DNA of 17,519 nt from contig CAYYQD010000029.1 of assembly GCA_964473735.1 (NCBI GenBank), positions 1-17,519 on the forward strand, in the 5' to 3' direction. A model generated the notes under the pieces. The model had not been told where the DNA came from. It did no database searches and saw only the letters and a list, made by a program, of their open reading frames with translations. Below are positions 6,185 to 13,406 of this stretch, in pieces. This DNA is from JAADCS01 sp964473735 (GTDB lineage Bacteria > Hydrothermota > Hydrothermia > LBFQ01). Both the position numbers and the translations under genes were made by a program. The first letter of the stretch is position 1, and every line of letters starts with the position of its first letter.

Positions 6185-6853
6185 TCACGGTCGTTCCCTG
6201 CCGACGATCAGGACCATCTCCCCCTTCTCCTTAACCTCTTTCTCTATCTGCGAGAGCCTCCCGAACAGGTAATCCTCGTGCAGCTTGGTCATCTCCCTGC
6301 ACAGGCAGGCCTCCCTGTCTCCGAAGACCTCTAAGACCTCGGACAGGAACCTCCTGACCCTGTGGGGCGAGACGTAGAATACCACGGTGCCGTTGAAACG
6401 GGCGGCCTCCTCCAACCACTTCCTCCTTCTACCGGGACGTTTGGGTGGGAAGCCGAAGAAGGCGAACCTGTCGGTCCCGAGGCCGGAGACGGATAGGGCG
6501 GACACTACGGCGGACGGACCGGGTACGGGGAGGACCGGTATTCCCCTCTCCCTGCACGCCCTCACTAAACGGTAGCCGGGGTCGGAGATGAGAGGGGTCC
6601 CGGCGTCGCTTATGAGACTGAGCACCTTCCCTCCCTCAAGGAGGGATAGGACCTCTTCGGTCCTACGGCCTTCGTTCCCCTCGTAGAAGGACAGCAAGGG
6701 GACGTCTATCCCGTAATGGGAGAGCAGCTTACGGGCGTGGCGGGTGTCCTCACATAGGATGAGGTCGCTACCCTTTAGAACCTCTATCGCCCGCAGGGTT
6801 ATGTCCTTTAGGTTGCCTATAGGTGTGGCGACCACGTAAAGTCGCCCGGTCAT
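6185..6853 (-). CDS. rsmI: Ribosomal RNA small subunit methyltransferase I (16S C1402 2'-O), short form
   Basis: A 222-residue tetrapyrrole-methylase-fold enzyme that adds the 2'-O-methyl group to C1402 in the ribosomal decoding centre. Motifs are VVATPIGNLKDIT (7-19), LCEDTRHARKLL (33-44), SDAGTPLISDPG (82-93), PVPGPSA (103-109), FFGFPPKR, YVSPHR and CREMTKLHEDYLFG. These cover the whole catalytic domain. RsmI proteins are usually about 270-290 residues with a small C-terminal helical domain. Here the protein ends right after LIVGRERP, so that domain is absent and no frameshifted continuation is evident. The ATG at 6853 overlaps the stop of the upstream ATPase subunit gene by 4 nt (ATGA), so the pair is translationally coupled. 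Confidence 0.94.
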   Translation of the reverse strand: MTGRLYVVATPIGNLKDITLRAIEVLKGSDLILCEDTRHARKLLSHYGIDVPLLSFYEGNEGRRTEEVLSLLEGGKVLSLISDAGTPLISDPGYRLVRACRERGIPVLPVPGPSAVVSALSVSGLGTDRFAFFGFPPKRPGRRRKWLEEAARFNGTVVFYVSPHRVRRFLSEVLEVFGDREACLCREMTKLHEDYLFGRLSQIEKEVKEKGEMVLIVGRERP

Positions 6854-7182
6854 GTGGATAGTACGGTTTTCACTAAAGCGGTGACTATGTGCTCTGTACG
6901 TTCCGCCTTTTCGGACAGTATCCTGGATGCCACCTCCTCCGCTCTCTTCACTATCTCCCGTCCCCTCTCATCGGCATCGCGCCTCGCCTTCTGTCTGGCC
7001 CCGTCCACCATAGCCTGTCCCTCTTTCCGAGCCTCCTCAATTAGGGCCACGGCCTCCTCCTCCGCCCTCTTCACTATCTCCCTCGCCCTCTCCTCTGCCT
7101 CCTTCAGGACGACCTCCAGATCCTCCTCGTACTTGAGGGCCTCATCAACGAGCCACGTCTCCTTATGTTCGTGGTGAGCCAT
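6850..7182 (-). CDS. V/A-type ATPase peripheral-stalk subunit H-like coiled-coil protein
   Basis: A 110-residue, almost wholly alpha-helical protein with repeated alanine- and glutamate-rich heptads (AEERAREIVKRAEEEAVALI, then REIVKRAEEVASRIL). It matches the AhaH/subunit G-E2 type peripheral-stalk component of archaeal-type and bacterial V/A-ATPases, which dimerises with subunit E to hold the stator. The start is the ATG at 7182. A TATAAT box 7 nt upstream excludes longer N-terminal versions, which would run through the promoter and into leuS. No other ATPase gene is in the window, and the next gene downstream is rsmI. Other stalk-like coiled coils (for example F-type subunit b fragments) are a weaker alternative because there is no membrane helix. 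Confidence 0.72.
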   Translation of the reverse strand: MAHHEHKETWLVDEALKYEEDLEVVLKEAEERAREIVKRAEEEAVALIEEARKEGQAMVDGARQKARRDADERGREIVKRAEEVASRILSEKAERTEHIVTALVKTVLST

Positions 7183-7195
7183 GGGCGGTATTATA
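7183..7195 (-). promoter_or_regulatory. -10 box (TATAAT, 7195-7190) of a leaderless promoter
   Basis: Minus-strand TATAAT ends 7 nt before the ATG at 7182 of the ATPase subunit H-like gene. It is back-to-back with the leuS promoter in a 57-nt divergent spacer. Confidence 0.6.
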
Positions 7196-7224
7196 CGGGT
7201 GGTCTGGGACGTGCCTTCCCACGT

Positions 7225-7239
7225 TAAAATCCCCACCTG
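7225..7239 (+). promoter_or_regulatory. -10 box (TAAAAT, 7225-7230) for leuS
   Basis: TAAAAT ends 9 nt before the ATG at 7240. The expected start site gives a leader of only a few bases. No Shine-Dalgarno sequence is visible, and no -35 consensus lies 16-18 nt upstream. Confidence 0.5.
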
Positions 7240-9903
7240 ATGGAAAGAGAGTACAACCCCCGGAAGATAGAGGAGAAGTGGCAGAGATTCTGGGAGGAGA
7301 TAAGACTCTACAGGACCCCGGAGCCACCAAAACGTAAGTACTACGTCCTTGAGATGTTCCCCTACCCTTCCGGAAAGGACCTGCACATGGGACATCTGAA
7401 GAACTACACCATCGGAGACGCTGTGGCCCGCACCAAGATGATGGAGGGATACGACGTCCTCCACCCCATGGGCTGGGACTCCTTCGGCCTACCGGCCGAG
7501 AACGCGGCCATAAAGTACGGTGTCCATCCTAAGGAATGGACGTACAGGAACATAGAGGGGTTCAGGTCCCAGCTCAAGATGATGGGTATCTCCTACGATT
7601 GGGACAGGGAGTTCGCCACCTCCGACCCCGAGTACTACCGCTGGACCCAGAGGCTCTTCCTCCTGCTGTACGAGAGGGGGTTGGCCTACAGGAAGGGAGG
7701 ATGGGTGAATTGGTGTCCTACCTGTAAGACGGTTCTGGCCAACGAGCAGGTGGTAGAGGGGAAGTGTGAGAGATGCAAGACGCCGGTAGTAAAGAAGAGG
7801 CTAACGCAGTGGTACTTTAAGATAACGGCTTACGCCGACAGGCTCCTTGAGGACCTCAAGAAGCTTGAGGGCCACTGGCCGGAGAGCGTAATAAAGCAGC
7901 AGAGGAACTGGATAGGAAGGAGCGAAGGGACGGAGATCGTCTTCATGGAGGGGGACCTGCCCATAAAGGTATTCACAACGAGGGCGGATACCCTGTTCGG
8001 AGTGACCTTCCTCAGCATCGCACCCGACGGCCCCATAGTTGAGGAGATACTGAAGAGGGTGTCCCCGGAGGTGAGGGAAAAGATAGAGGAGTACATCCAG
8101 AAGGCCCTACTTACCTCGCCGGAGGAGAGGACGAGGAGCAAGACAGGGGTATTTACCGGCCTGTACGCCACCCATCCCTTTACGAAGGAGAGCGTACCCG
8201 TATTCGTGGCAGACTACGTCTTAGGGGAGTACGGTACGGGTGCCGTCATGGGGGTGCCCGCCCACGACCAGAGGGACTACGAGTTCGCCCGTCAGTTCAA
8301 CCTGCCCGTGAAGGTCGTGATATTCCCGCCCGACACCGACAGGGAGGCTATGGAGGAGTTCCTGAACGCCACCTGCGAGGAGACGGACAGCGAAGACTTC
8401 ACCTTTGAGTACATGGGTAAGAGGTACAACTGCCGGATGAGAAGGGCCTACGAGGGGAAAGGGATACTGAAGGCCTCCGGGGAATTTACCGGTTTAACCT
8501 CCGACGAGGCCATAAAGAGGATAGGGGAGAGGCTCAAGGAGATGGGATTGGGAGGCCCCGCGGTCTCCTATCGTTTGAGGGACTGGCTCGTATCCCGTCA
8601 GAGGTACTGGGGTGCTCCCATACCGGTCGTCCACTGCGAGAGGTGCGGCGTGGTACCCGTTCCGGAGGAGCAGCTCCCAGTTCTACTGCCCGACGTCAAG
8701 GACTTCAAACCGCAGGGGAGGTCCCCGCTTGAGAACGTTCCCGAGTTCATAAACACGACCTGTCCTAAGTGCGGGGGACCCGCTAAGAGAGACCCGGACA
8801 CCATGGACACCTTCGTGGATTCCTCGTGGTACTTCCTGCGCTTTACCGACCCCCACAACGACAGGGAGATGTTCTCACCGGAGAGGGCCAACACGTGGAT
8901 GCCGGTGGATCAGTACATAGGTGGAGCCGAGCACGCCACCAAGCACCTTATCTACGCCCGCTTCATAACCAAGGTGCTTTACGACGCCGGACTTCTGAAG
9001 TACGACGAGCCCTTCTCCAACCTGTTCACACAGGGGCTCGTCCTTATGGGCTTCTGGTGGTGTAAGACTTGCAACCGGAGGGTGGAGGAGGAGGAGGTGT
9101 ACGACGTGTATGAGGAGGGAGGGGATAAGAAGGGATACCACGACACGCCCGATGGCCCCCACGAGGTGGTATGGCTCGTGGAGATGATGTCCAAATCCCG
9201 CGGGAACGTCGTACCCTTAGGACCCTTCGTGAGGGAGTACGGGGCCGACGCCGCCCGGGTTGCCATACTCTTCGCCGCACCTCCGGAGCAGGACTTTGAG
9301 TGGACGGACGCGATAAAGAGGTCCGCCATAAACTTCTTAAACCGCGTCTGGAGAACCTTCTACGCGTTGAAGGAGGCCGGCATAACCCCCAAGATGGAGC
9401 CCGACACCTCCAAGGATAAGGACCTCCTACTCTTAGCCAACCGTACCGTCGTAGGTGTCAGGGAGGACCTCGGTCGTTTCAAGTTCAACACGGCCCTGTC
9501 CAAGCTCATGGTGATGCTCTCGGATCTAAAACCGGATAGGTACTCTCCCCACAACTTAGGTTGGGCCGCTCAGGTGTTCGTAAGGCTTCTGGCACCCTTC
9601 TCCCCCCACCTCGCGGAGGAGCTCTATCACGAGTTCGGTATGGATTCCCTCTTCGGAAAGGAGAGCGTCTTCATGGTGCCCTTACCGGAGGCGGTGAGTG
9701 GAGTTGAGGAGGAGGAGGTCAGCATCGGGGTTCAGTTCAACGGTAAAACCCGCGGCAGTATAAACGTACCGAAGGGAGCGGACGAAGGGACCGTACTTAA
9801 ACTCCTGCGGGAGCATCCGAAGCTGAAGCGCTACCTTGAGGGGAAGGAGGTAAGGAGGGTGATATACGTACCGGGGAGGCTGATAAACGTGATAGTGGGG
9901 TGA
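7240..9903 (+). CDS. leuS: Leucyl-tRNA synthetase
   Basis: An 887-residue class I synthetase that charges tRNA-Leu, with all expected domains. The HIGH motif is HMGH at 49-52. A zinc site is formed by C159, C162, C176 and C179, with further CxxC pairs in CERCG, CPKCG and CKTC. The editing (CP1) domain includes TTRADTLFG (246-254) and GVPAHDQRD with D343, the residue that holds the leucine amino group. The KMSKS loop reads MMSKSRGN (649-656), so the first lysine is methionine. The C-terminal domain has VQFNGKTRGSINVP. The N-terminus MEREYNPRKIEEKWQ is typical, which supports the ATG at 7240. It is divergent from the ATPase subunit gene and looks monocistronic. Confidence 0.98.
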   Translation: MEREYNPRKIEEKWQRFWEEIRLYRTPEPPKRKYYVLEMFPYPSGKDLHMGHLKNYTIGDAVARTKMMEGYDVLHPMGWDSFGLPAENAAIKYGVHPKEWTYRNIEGFRSQLKMMGISYDWDREFATSDPEYYRWTQRLFLLLYERGLAYRKGGWVNWCPTCKTVLANEQVVEGKCERCKTPVVKKRLTQWYFKITAYADRLLEDLKKLEGHWPESVIKQQRNWIGRSEGTEIVFMEGDLPIKVFTTRADTLFGVTFLSIAPDGPIVEEILKRVSPEVREKIEEYIQKALLTSPEERTRSKTGVFTGLYATHPFTKESVPVFVADYVLGEYGTGAVMGVPAHDQRDYEFARQFNLPVKVVIFPPDTDREAMEEFLNATCEETDSEDFTFEYMGKRYNCRMRRAYEGKGILKASGEFTGLTSDEAIKRIGERLKEMGLGGPAVSYRLRDWLVSRQRYWGAPIPVVHCERCGVVPVPEEQLPVLLPDVKDFKPQGRSPLENVPEFINTTCPKCGGPAKRDPDTMDTFVDSSWYFLRFTDPHNDREMFSPERANTWMPVDQYIGGAEHATKHLIYARFITKVLYDAGLLKYDEPFSNLFTQGLVLMGFWWCKTCNRRVEEEEVYDVYEEGGDKKGYHDTPDGPHEVVWLVEMMSKSRGNVVPLGPFVREYGADAARVAILFAAPPEQDFEWTDAIKRSAINFLNRVWRTFYALKEAGITPKMEPDTSKDKDLLLLANRTVVGVREDLGRFKFNTALSKLMVMLSDLKPDRYSPHNLGWAAQVFVRLLAPFSPHLAEELYHEFGMDSLFGKESVFMVPLPEAVSGVEEEEVSIGVQFNGKTRGSINVPKGADEGTVLKLLREHPKLKRYLEGKEVRRVIYVPGRLINVIVG

Positions 9904-9938
9904 GGGGAGAACGGCCGGAGCGACCCCACGTTTATAAT
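9895..9938 (+). terminator. Possible leuS terminator or alternative upstream -10 region
   Basis: GTGGGGT (9895-9901) and ACCCCAC (9923-9929) are a perfect 7-bp inverted repeat. Its loop is 21 nt and contains a smaller CGGCCG palindrome; the repeat includes the end of leuS and its stop. It is followed by GTTTATAATAC. The AT-rich tail could be a weak terminator tail. The same bases contain a perfect TATAAT (9933-9938) that could be a first promoter for the next gene, giving a leader of about 48 nt. The two readings compete. Confidence 0.35.
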
Positions 9939-9952
9939 ACTTAAAAAGGGTG

Positions 9953-9992
9953 TTGGCGCTTCAAACTTTACTCCGTTATAATTGAAAGTGGA
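9953..9992 (+). promoter_or_regulatory. Promoter with -35 TTGGCG (9953-9958) and -10 TATAAT (9977-9982)
   Basis: This is the only unit start in the window with a plausible -35, an imperfect TTGGCG 18 nt before TATAAT. The box ends 10 nt before the ATG at 9993, so the leader would be only about 3-4 nt. The region is markedly more AT-rich than its surroundings. Confidence 0.55.
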
Positions 9993-11228
9993 ATGCCGGA
10001 TGTTTTGCTTGACATTCTCAAGGATAACCGGGCCTATCTGGCCTATCAGGAAGCGAAGAAGCGTCTGGAGCATCACTTCTCCTCCCTGAACATGTACTAC
10101 GTCCTTGAGGCCCTCTCCTCCATGGGGGACGTACGTAAGCAGAGCGAGTACATCTCCCTGTGGAAAGAGAGGGGGGACGATCCCGACGCCTTCGTATCCT
10201 TTGAGGTGTATATCAACCAGAGCCTGTGCAACCCCGAAGGGTTAAAGCTGGCCCTGCGGAAGGCGAACAACAGGTTGATAACCGCCGATATGGTCTCCAC
10301 CTACTACGGCAGGCCATCCGTAGGGGTCCTGATACTGCGGGGGATCAAGGATACGGACTACCGCATTGAGAGCTACCGGAGCAGGGAGTTCAGGGACTTC
10401 ATAGTGGATACTGTCCTTACGAGGGCCAGAATGTATATGGGCGTGAAGGTGGACCTCTCCTCGCTGAAGAGGTACTACGAGCTCGCCGACGAGGTAATAG
10501 AGGTCTATACTCTCATCTTTAAGATGATGTCCGGGGAGTTTGACTACGGGGATATAGCCGACGGCGTCCTGAAAAGGGCCTTCGCCAAAGGCTCAAAGGT
10601 GACGATACTCAACCTCATGCGATACAAGGCCTTCGTTGAGCTGGACGTCTTCAAGCTGGAGCTTCTGAAACACACCTTTACGAGCCTCGGGGACACCTTC
10701 TCCGCCCTACTCTCGGAGATATACCTTGACCTGCTGACCGATAAGGACCCGATAGAACCCTCCCGGATACCGAAGGACTGTGGCTTTCTCAGGACCCAGT
10801 ACCTCCTTATGAGGAAGTACAGGTTCGGTGAGGATTACACCCCTCCCAAGGATATGGCCGGTATAGGGGATATGTGGTGGTACGTTAATCGCCGCAGGAG
10901 TGGGCGTCCGTACCTCTCCTTCGCGGGGAAACTCCGACTGTACGACGGGACGAAGGAGATAAGGTTCCGCAGCAGAAAGACCGTAATAACCTTGGCCTAT
11001 CTGAAGCTCCTTGGTAGGGAGGCGCTGGAGAGGAACCTGAATCTGGTATTCCCCAACGTTAAGAACCCCAAGAGGCGCCTCTATCAGGCTTTAGCACAGC
11101 TCGGCAGGTACAGGTACGTACCGAGCGACCTCAAGATAACCCTAAGGAGGGGAAACTTCCTGAGGGACGAGAGCGAACCCTGGGCGGAGTTTTTAAAGGC
11201 GCGTACGGAGGAGCTGGCGCTCCGTTAG
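9993..11228 (+). CDS. Helical-repeat protein with a C-terminal SARP-like winged-helix domain
   Basis: A 411-residue soluble protein. Residues 1 to about 300 are predicted almost entirely helical and resemble degenerate TPR-type repeats, but I recognise no family. Residues 308-395 resemble the OmpR/SARP-type winged helix: a short beta start (FAGKLRLYDGTKEIRF), then RSRKTVITLAYLKLLG. Next comes NLVFPNVKNPKRRLYQALAQLGR, which parallels the SARP ELLWPDxxPxxARxxLxxALxRLRR signature, then a wing-like KITLRRGNFL. This suggests a transcription regulator whose DNA-binding domain follows, rather than precedes, a helical sensor domain. The ATG at 9993 lies just after a TATAAT box. The first codons are AT-rich and use TTG, GTT and CTT, unlike the body of the gene. 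The gene is convergent with the HEAT-repeat gene, 5 nt apart. Confidence 0.65.
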   Translation: MPDVLLDILKDNRAYLAYQEAKKRLEHHFSSLNMYYVLEALSSMGDVRKQSEYISLWKERGDDPDAFVSFEVYINQSLCNPEGLKLALRKANNRLITADMVSTYYGRPSVGVLILRGIKDTDYRIESYRSREFRDFIVDTVLTRARMYMGVKVDLSSLKRYYELADEVIEVYTLIFKMMSGEFDYGDIADGVLKRAFAKGSKVTILNLMRYKAFVELDVFKLELLKHTFTSLGDTFSALLSEIYLDLLTDKDPIEPSRIPKDCGFLRTQYLLMRKYRFGEDYTPPKDMAGIGDMWWYVNRRRSGRPYLSFAGKLRLYDGTKEIRFRSRKTVITLAYLKLLGREALERNLNLVFPNVKNPKRRLYQALAQLGRYRYVPSDLKITLRRGNFLRDESEPWAEFLKARTEELALR

Positions 11229-11233
11229 CTTCC

Positions 11234-11989
11234 TTACTGCCCGCAGGCTATCTTACCGTACCAGTACCTCTCAAACGGGTTGGTGGGTTTAAGCAGGAAC
11301 AGGAGGTCCCCGTCCGGACATCTCTCGCTGAGGAGCTTGAGGAGTTCAATTCGGCGCACGTCCTTAAGGTGCTCCTCCACATCCGTTCTGTTGAAGCCGA
11401 CCTTCAGTATAGACTCCCGCGCCGCGTCCCGCACCATGAAGTAGGGGTCGTTCAACCCCTTCCACAGCAACCCTTTGAACCTCCCGCACCCGTGCTCCCC
11501 TAAGAAAAGGAGGCTCCTCATACGCACGTACTCGTAGGGGTGATTGGCGTACCGGGAAACCACCTTACACGACCTGCGACTTCCGGACCTGTACAGAGCC
11601 CTCAGTATCCGTGATACCCAACGCTTATCCTTCCTCTTGCGGAGCATACGAAGGAGGATGGGCTCAAGTGAGGGCATACGCACCTCGGAGGCCACGTAGA
11701 GGGCGTTCTTTACGGCCACGGTGTCCTTCATCTTCAGGACGGTTTCCACGGCCGGGGCGCAGGTGTCCGGCACCTTTAAGCAGACGTCCCTTATGGCCCT
11801 CGTCTGGAGGTGGTCGTCCTCGGGTAGGTACCTGACAACCACGTACCTTACGGCCTCCCCGCCCAGAGATATGATCAAACTCCGGGCGGAATCCACTTTG
11901 CGGACGTTCGTCCCGGCCCTCCACAGTTTGGCGATCTCCCACAGCGAATCCACGGCCGCCGTGTCAAGAGAGAGCAGGAAGGGTAGCAC
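11234..11989 (-). CDS. HEAT-repeat-like protein
   Basis: A 251-residue protein built of paired helices of the HEAT/armadillo type. Recognisable units are around residues 91-115 (TVAVKNALYVASEVRMPSLE), 121-140, 150-167 (NHPYEYVRMRSLLFLGEHG) and 181-200 (NDPYFMVRDAARESILKVG). The NDPYFMVRDAA unit is the clearest HEAT signature. Such proteins are protein-binding scaffolds, and no enzymatic motif is seen. The GTG at 11989 comes 6 nt after a TAAAAT box. The first residues (MLPFLLSLDTAAVDS) are too short and uncharged for a normal signal peptide, so it is probably cytoplasmic. It is a single gene that faces the SARP-like gene with 5 nt between stops and is divergent from the tRNA-Lys/murA unit. Confidence 0.75.
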   Translation of the reverse strand: MLPFLLSLDTAAVDSLWEIAKLWRAGTNVRKVDSARSLIISLGGEAVRYVVVRYLPEDDHLQTRAIRDVCLKVPDTCAPAVETVLKMKDTVAVKNALYVASEVRMPSLEPILLRMLRKRKDKRWVSRILRALYRSGSRRSCKVVSRYANHPYEYVRMRSLLFLGEHGCGRFKGLLWKGLNDPYFMVRDAARESILKVGFNRTDVEEHLKDVRRIELLKLLSERCPDGDLLFLLKPTNPFERYWYGKIACGQ

Positions 11990-12001
11990 GGGGGAATTTT
12001 A
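11990..12001 (-). promoter_or_regulatory. -10 box (TAAAAT, 12001-11996) of a leaderless promoter
   Basis: Minus-strand TAAAAT ends 6 nt before the GTG at 11989 of the HEAT-repeat gene. It predicts a leaderless mRNA beginning at a GTG codon, with no Shine-Dalgarno sequence. Confidence 0.5.
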
Positions 12002-12025
12002 CGGGAGAGAGGAAAAGGACGGCCG

Positions 12026-12043
12026 TATAATATCCTCCTCTGT
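12026..12043 (+). promoter_or_regulatory. -10 box (TATAAT, 12026-12031) for the tRNA-Lys/murA transcript
   Basis: A perfect TATAAT ends 12 nt before the first base of the tRNA, so the primary transcript has a 5' extension of about 5 nt for RNase P to remove. It is the only promoter candidate upstream of murA. Confidence 0.6.
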
Positions 12044-12116
12044 GGGCCGTTAGCTCAGTTGGCAGAGCACCGGATTTTTAATCCGGGGGTCGCAGGTTCG
12101 ATCCCTGCACGGCCCA
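12044..12116 (+). tRNA. tRNA-Lys (anticodon TTT)
   Basis: A 73-nt cloverleaf. The acceptor GGGCCGT (12044-12050) pairs fully with ACGGCCC (12109-12115), and the discriminator is A at 12116. The D-arm is GCTCAGTTGGCAGAGC. The anticodon stem CCGGA/TCCGG encloses loop TTTTTAA with anticodon TTT at 12077-12079. The T-arm GCAGG-TTCGATC-CCTGC is canonical. CCA is not encoded and must be added after processing. The murA start codon follows only 2 nt after the discriminator. Confidence 0.97.
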
Positions 12117-12118
12117 CT

Positions 12119-13390
12119 TTGTCCTTCATCGTAGTGCGTGGTGGAAGACCTCTAAAGGGGAAGGTGAGGGTGAGCGGGGCGAAGAACGCCGCCCTCGCCA
12201 TAATCCCCGCCACCATAGTCGTCTCCGGAAAGGTCAGGATATACAACGTTCCGGATGTAGCGGATGTGCGCACGATGACGGCCCTGCTGCGGGAGATGGG
12301 TGCCGAGGTGGAGGAGGGCGATGGTGAGGTCTCCGTTTCCACCGATTCCATCCGCACGTACGAGGCCCCTTACGAGTACGTAAGTCGGATGAGGGCTTCT
12401 ATCTACGTCTTAGGGCCACTGCTGGCCCGTTTCGGGAGGGCCCGGGTTGCCCTGCCCGGTGGGTGCGCCTTCGGTCCCCGCCCCATAAACTTCCACATAT
12501 ACGCCCTACAGACGATGGGGGCCAGGGTCAGGGTGGAGCACGGGTACGTCGTCGCGGAGGCCCCGATGGGACTGAAGGGCACCACTATAACCTTTGAGAG
12601 GAAGTCGGTGGGAGCCACAATCCACACCATGACCACCGCCGTACTTGCCGAGGGGACGACCGTCATAGAGAACGCCGCCATAGAGCCGGAGGTGGTGGAT
12701 GCGGCCCGCTTTCTAAAGAGGTGTGGGGCCAACGTATCGGGGGAGGGGACGGACAGGATAACCGTTGAGGGGAGGGGAGGGGAGGGGTTCCTGACCTCCT
12801 GCGACTCCTACTCCGTTATTCCGGACAGGATAGAGGCGGCGACCTTCGTTATAGCCGGCCTCATAACCGGCGGCGAGGTTGAGGTCGTGGGGGTTGTCCC
12901 GGAGCACCTCACCTCCGTACTCAACAAACTACGGGAGGCTGGAGCCAACCTGACGGTGGAGGGGGACCGGGTAGTGGTGAAGCCCTCCGGCAGGCTTCAG
13001 GGTAGGGACGTGGAGACCGCTCCCTATCCGGGCTTCCCTACGGATGTCCAGCCGATGTACATGGCACTCATGTCCGTGGCGGAGGGGGTTAGCATAATAA
13101 GGGAGGGTATATACCCCGATCGCTTTAAGCACGCCTACGAACTGATGAGGTTGGGGGCCAGCATAGACGTAGGGGACGGGTACGCCGTAGTTAAGGGTGT
13201 GAGGAGGCTCACCGGTGCCCCGGTGATGGGGTCTGACCTCAGGGGTACCGCCGCTCTGGTCTTAGCCGGTCTGGTGGCGGAAGGGGTCACGTCCGTGGGT
13301 GGGTACTACCACCTTTCAAGGGGATACGAGAGGTTCATAGAGAAGATGAGGGGTCTCGGAGCCGACGTAGATATCCGCGATACACTCTGA
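12119..13390 (+). CDS. murA: UDP-N-acetylglucosamine 1-carboxyvinyltransferase
   Basis: A 423-residue enzyme when started at the TTG at 12119. It catalyses the first committed step of peptidoglycan synthesis, transferring enolpyruvate from PEP to UDP-GlcNAc. Key residues are K22-N23 in SGAKN, catalytic C116 in PGGCAFGPRP (the fosfomycin target), R121 and D309 in PGFPTDVQP. The C-terminus is LRGTAALVLAGL followed by YYHLSRGYERF. The TTG start puts K22 and N23 at the same numbers as in E. coli MurA. The frame stays open upstream, but those codons are the tRNA itself. A GTG at 12134 is the other candidate start but would cut the first beta strand. There is no independent promoter or Shine-Dalgarno sequence, so expression seems to depend on the tRNA transcript. 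Confidence 0.95.
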   Translation: MSFIVVRGGRPLKGKVRVSGAKNAALAIIPATIVVSGKVRIYNVPDVADVRTMTALLREMGAEVEEGDGEVSVSTDSIRTYEAPYEYVSRMRASIYVLGPLLARFGRARVALPGGCAFGPRPINFHIYALQTMGARVRVEHGYVVAEAPMGLKGTTITFERKSVGATIHTMTTAVLAEGTTVIENAAIEPEVVDAARFLKRCGANVSGEGTDRITVEGRGGEGFLTSCDSYSVIPDRIEAATFVIAGLITGGEVEVVGVVPEHLTSVLNKLREAGANLTVEGDRVVVKPSGRLQGRDVETAPYPGFPTDVQPMYMALMSVAEGVSIIREGIYPDRFKHAYELMRLGASIDVGDGYAVVKGVRRLTGAPVMGSDLRGTAALVLAGLVAEGVTSVGGYYHLSRGYERFIEKMRGLGADVDIRDTL

Positions 13391-13406
13391 TGGAGTTTTT
13401 GGGCCC

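Noticed and set aside
7209..7224. Inverted repeat ACGTG-6 nt-CACGT between the ATPase subunit gene and leuS
   Set aside because: The arms are only 5 bp and are expected often by chance; no second copy is seen at other promoters.
7183..7464. A longer N-terminus for the ATPase subunit H-like protein
   Set aside because: It would run antisense through the start of leuS and across both promoters; the first residues show no family similarity, and the -10 box fits the ATG at 7182.
7240..9903. Many long frames antisense to leuS and other GC-rich genes
   Set aside because: They are composition-driven shadows with no family motifs, ribosome-binding sites or promoters, and they overlap well-supported genes entirely.
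12059..12118. An N-terminal extension of MurA reading through the tRNA gene
   Set aside because: The codons are the sense strand of tRNA-Lys, and the TTG at 12119 gives the family's normal N-terminus and residue numbering.
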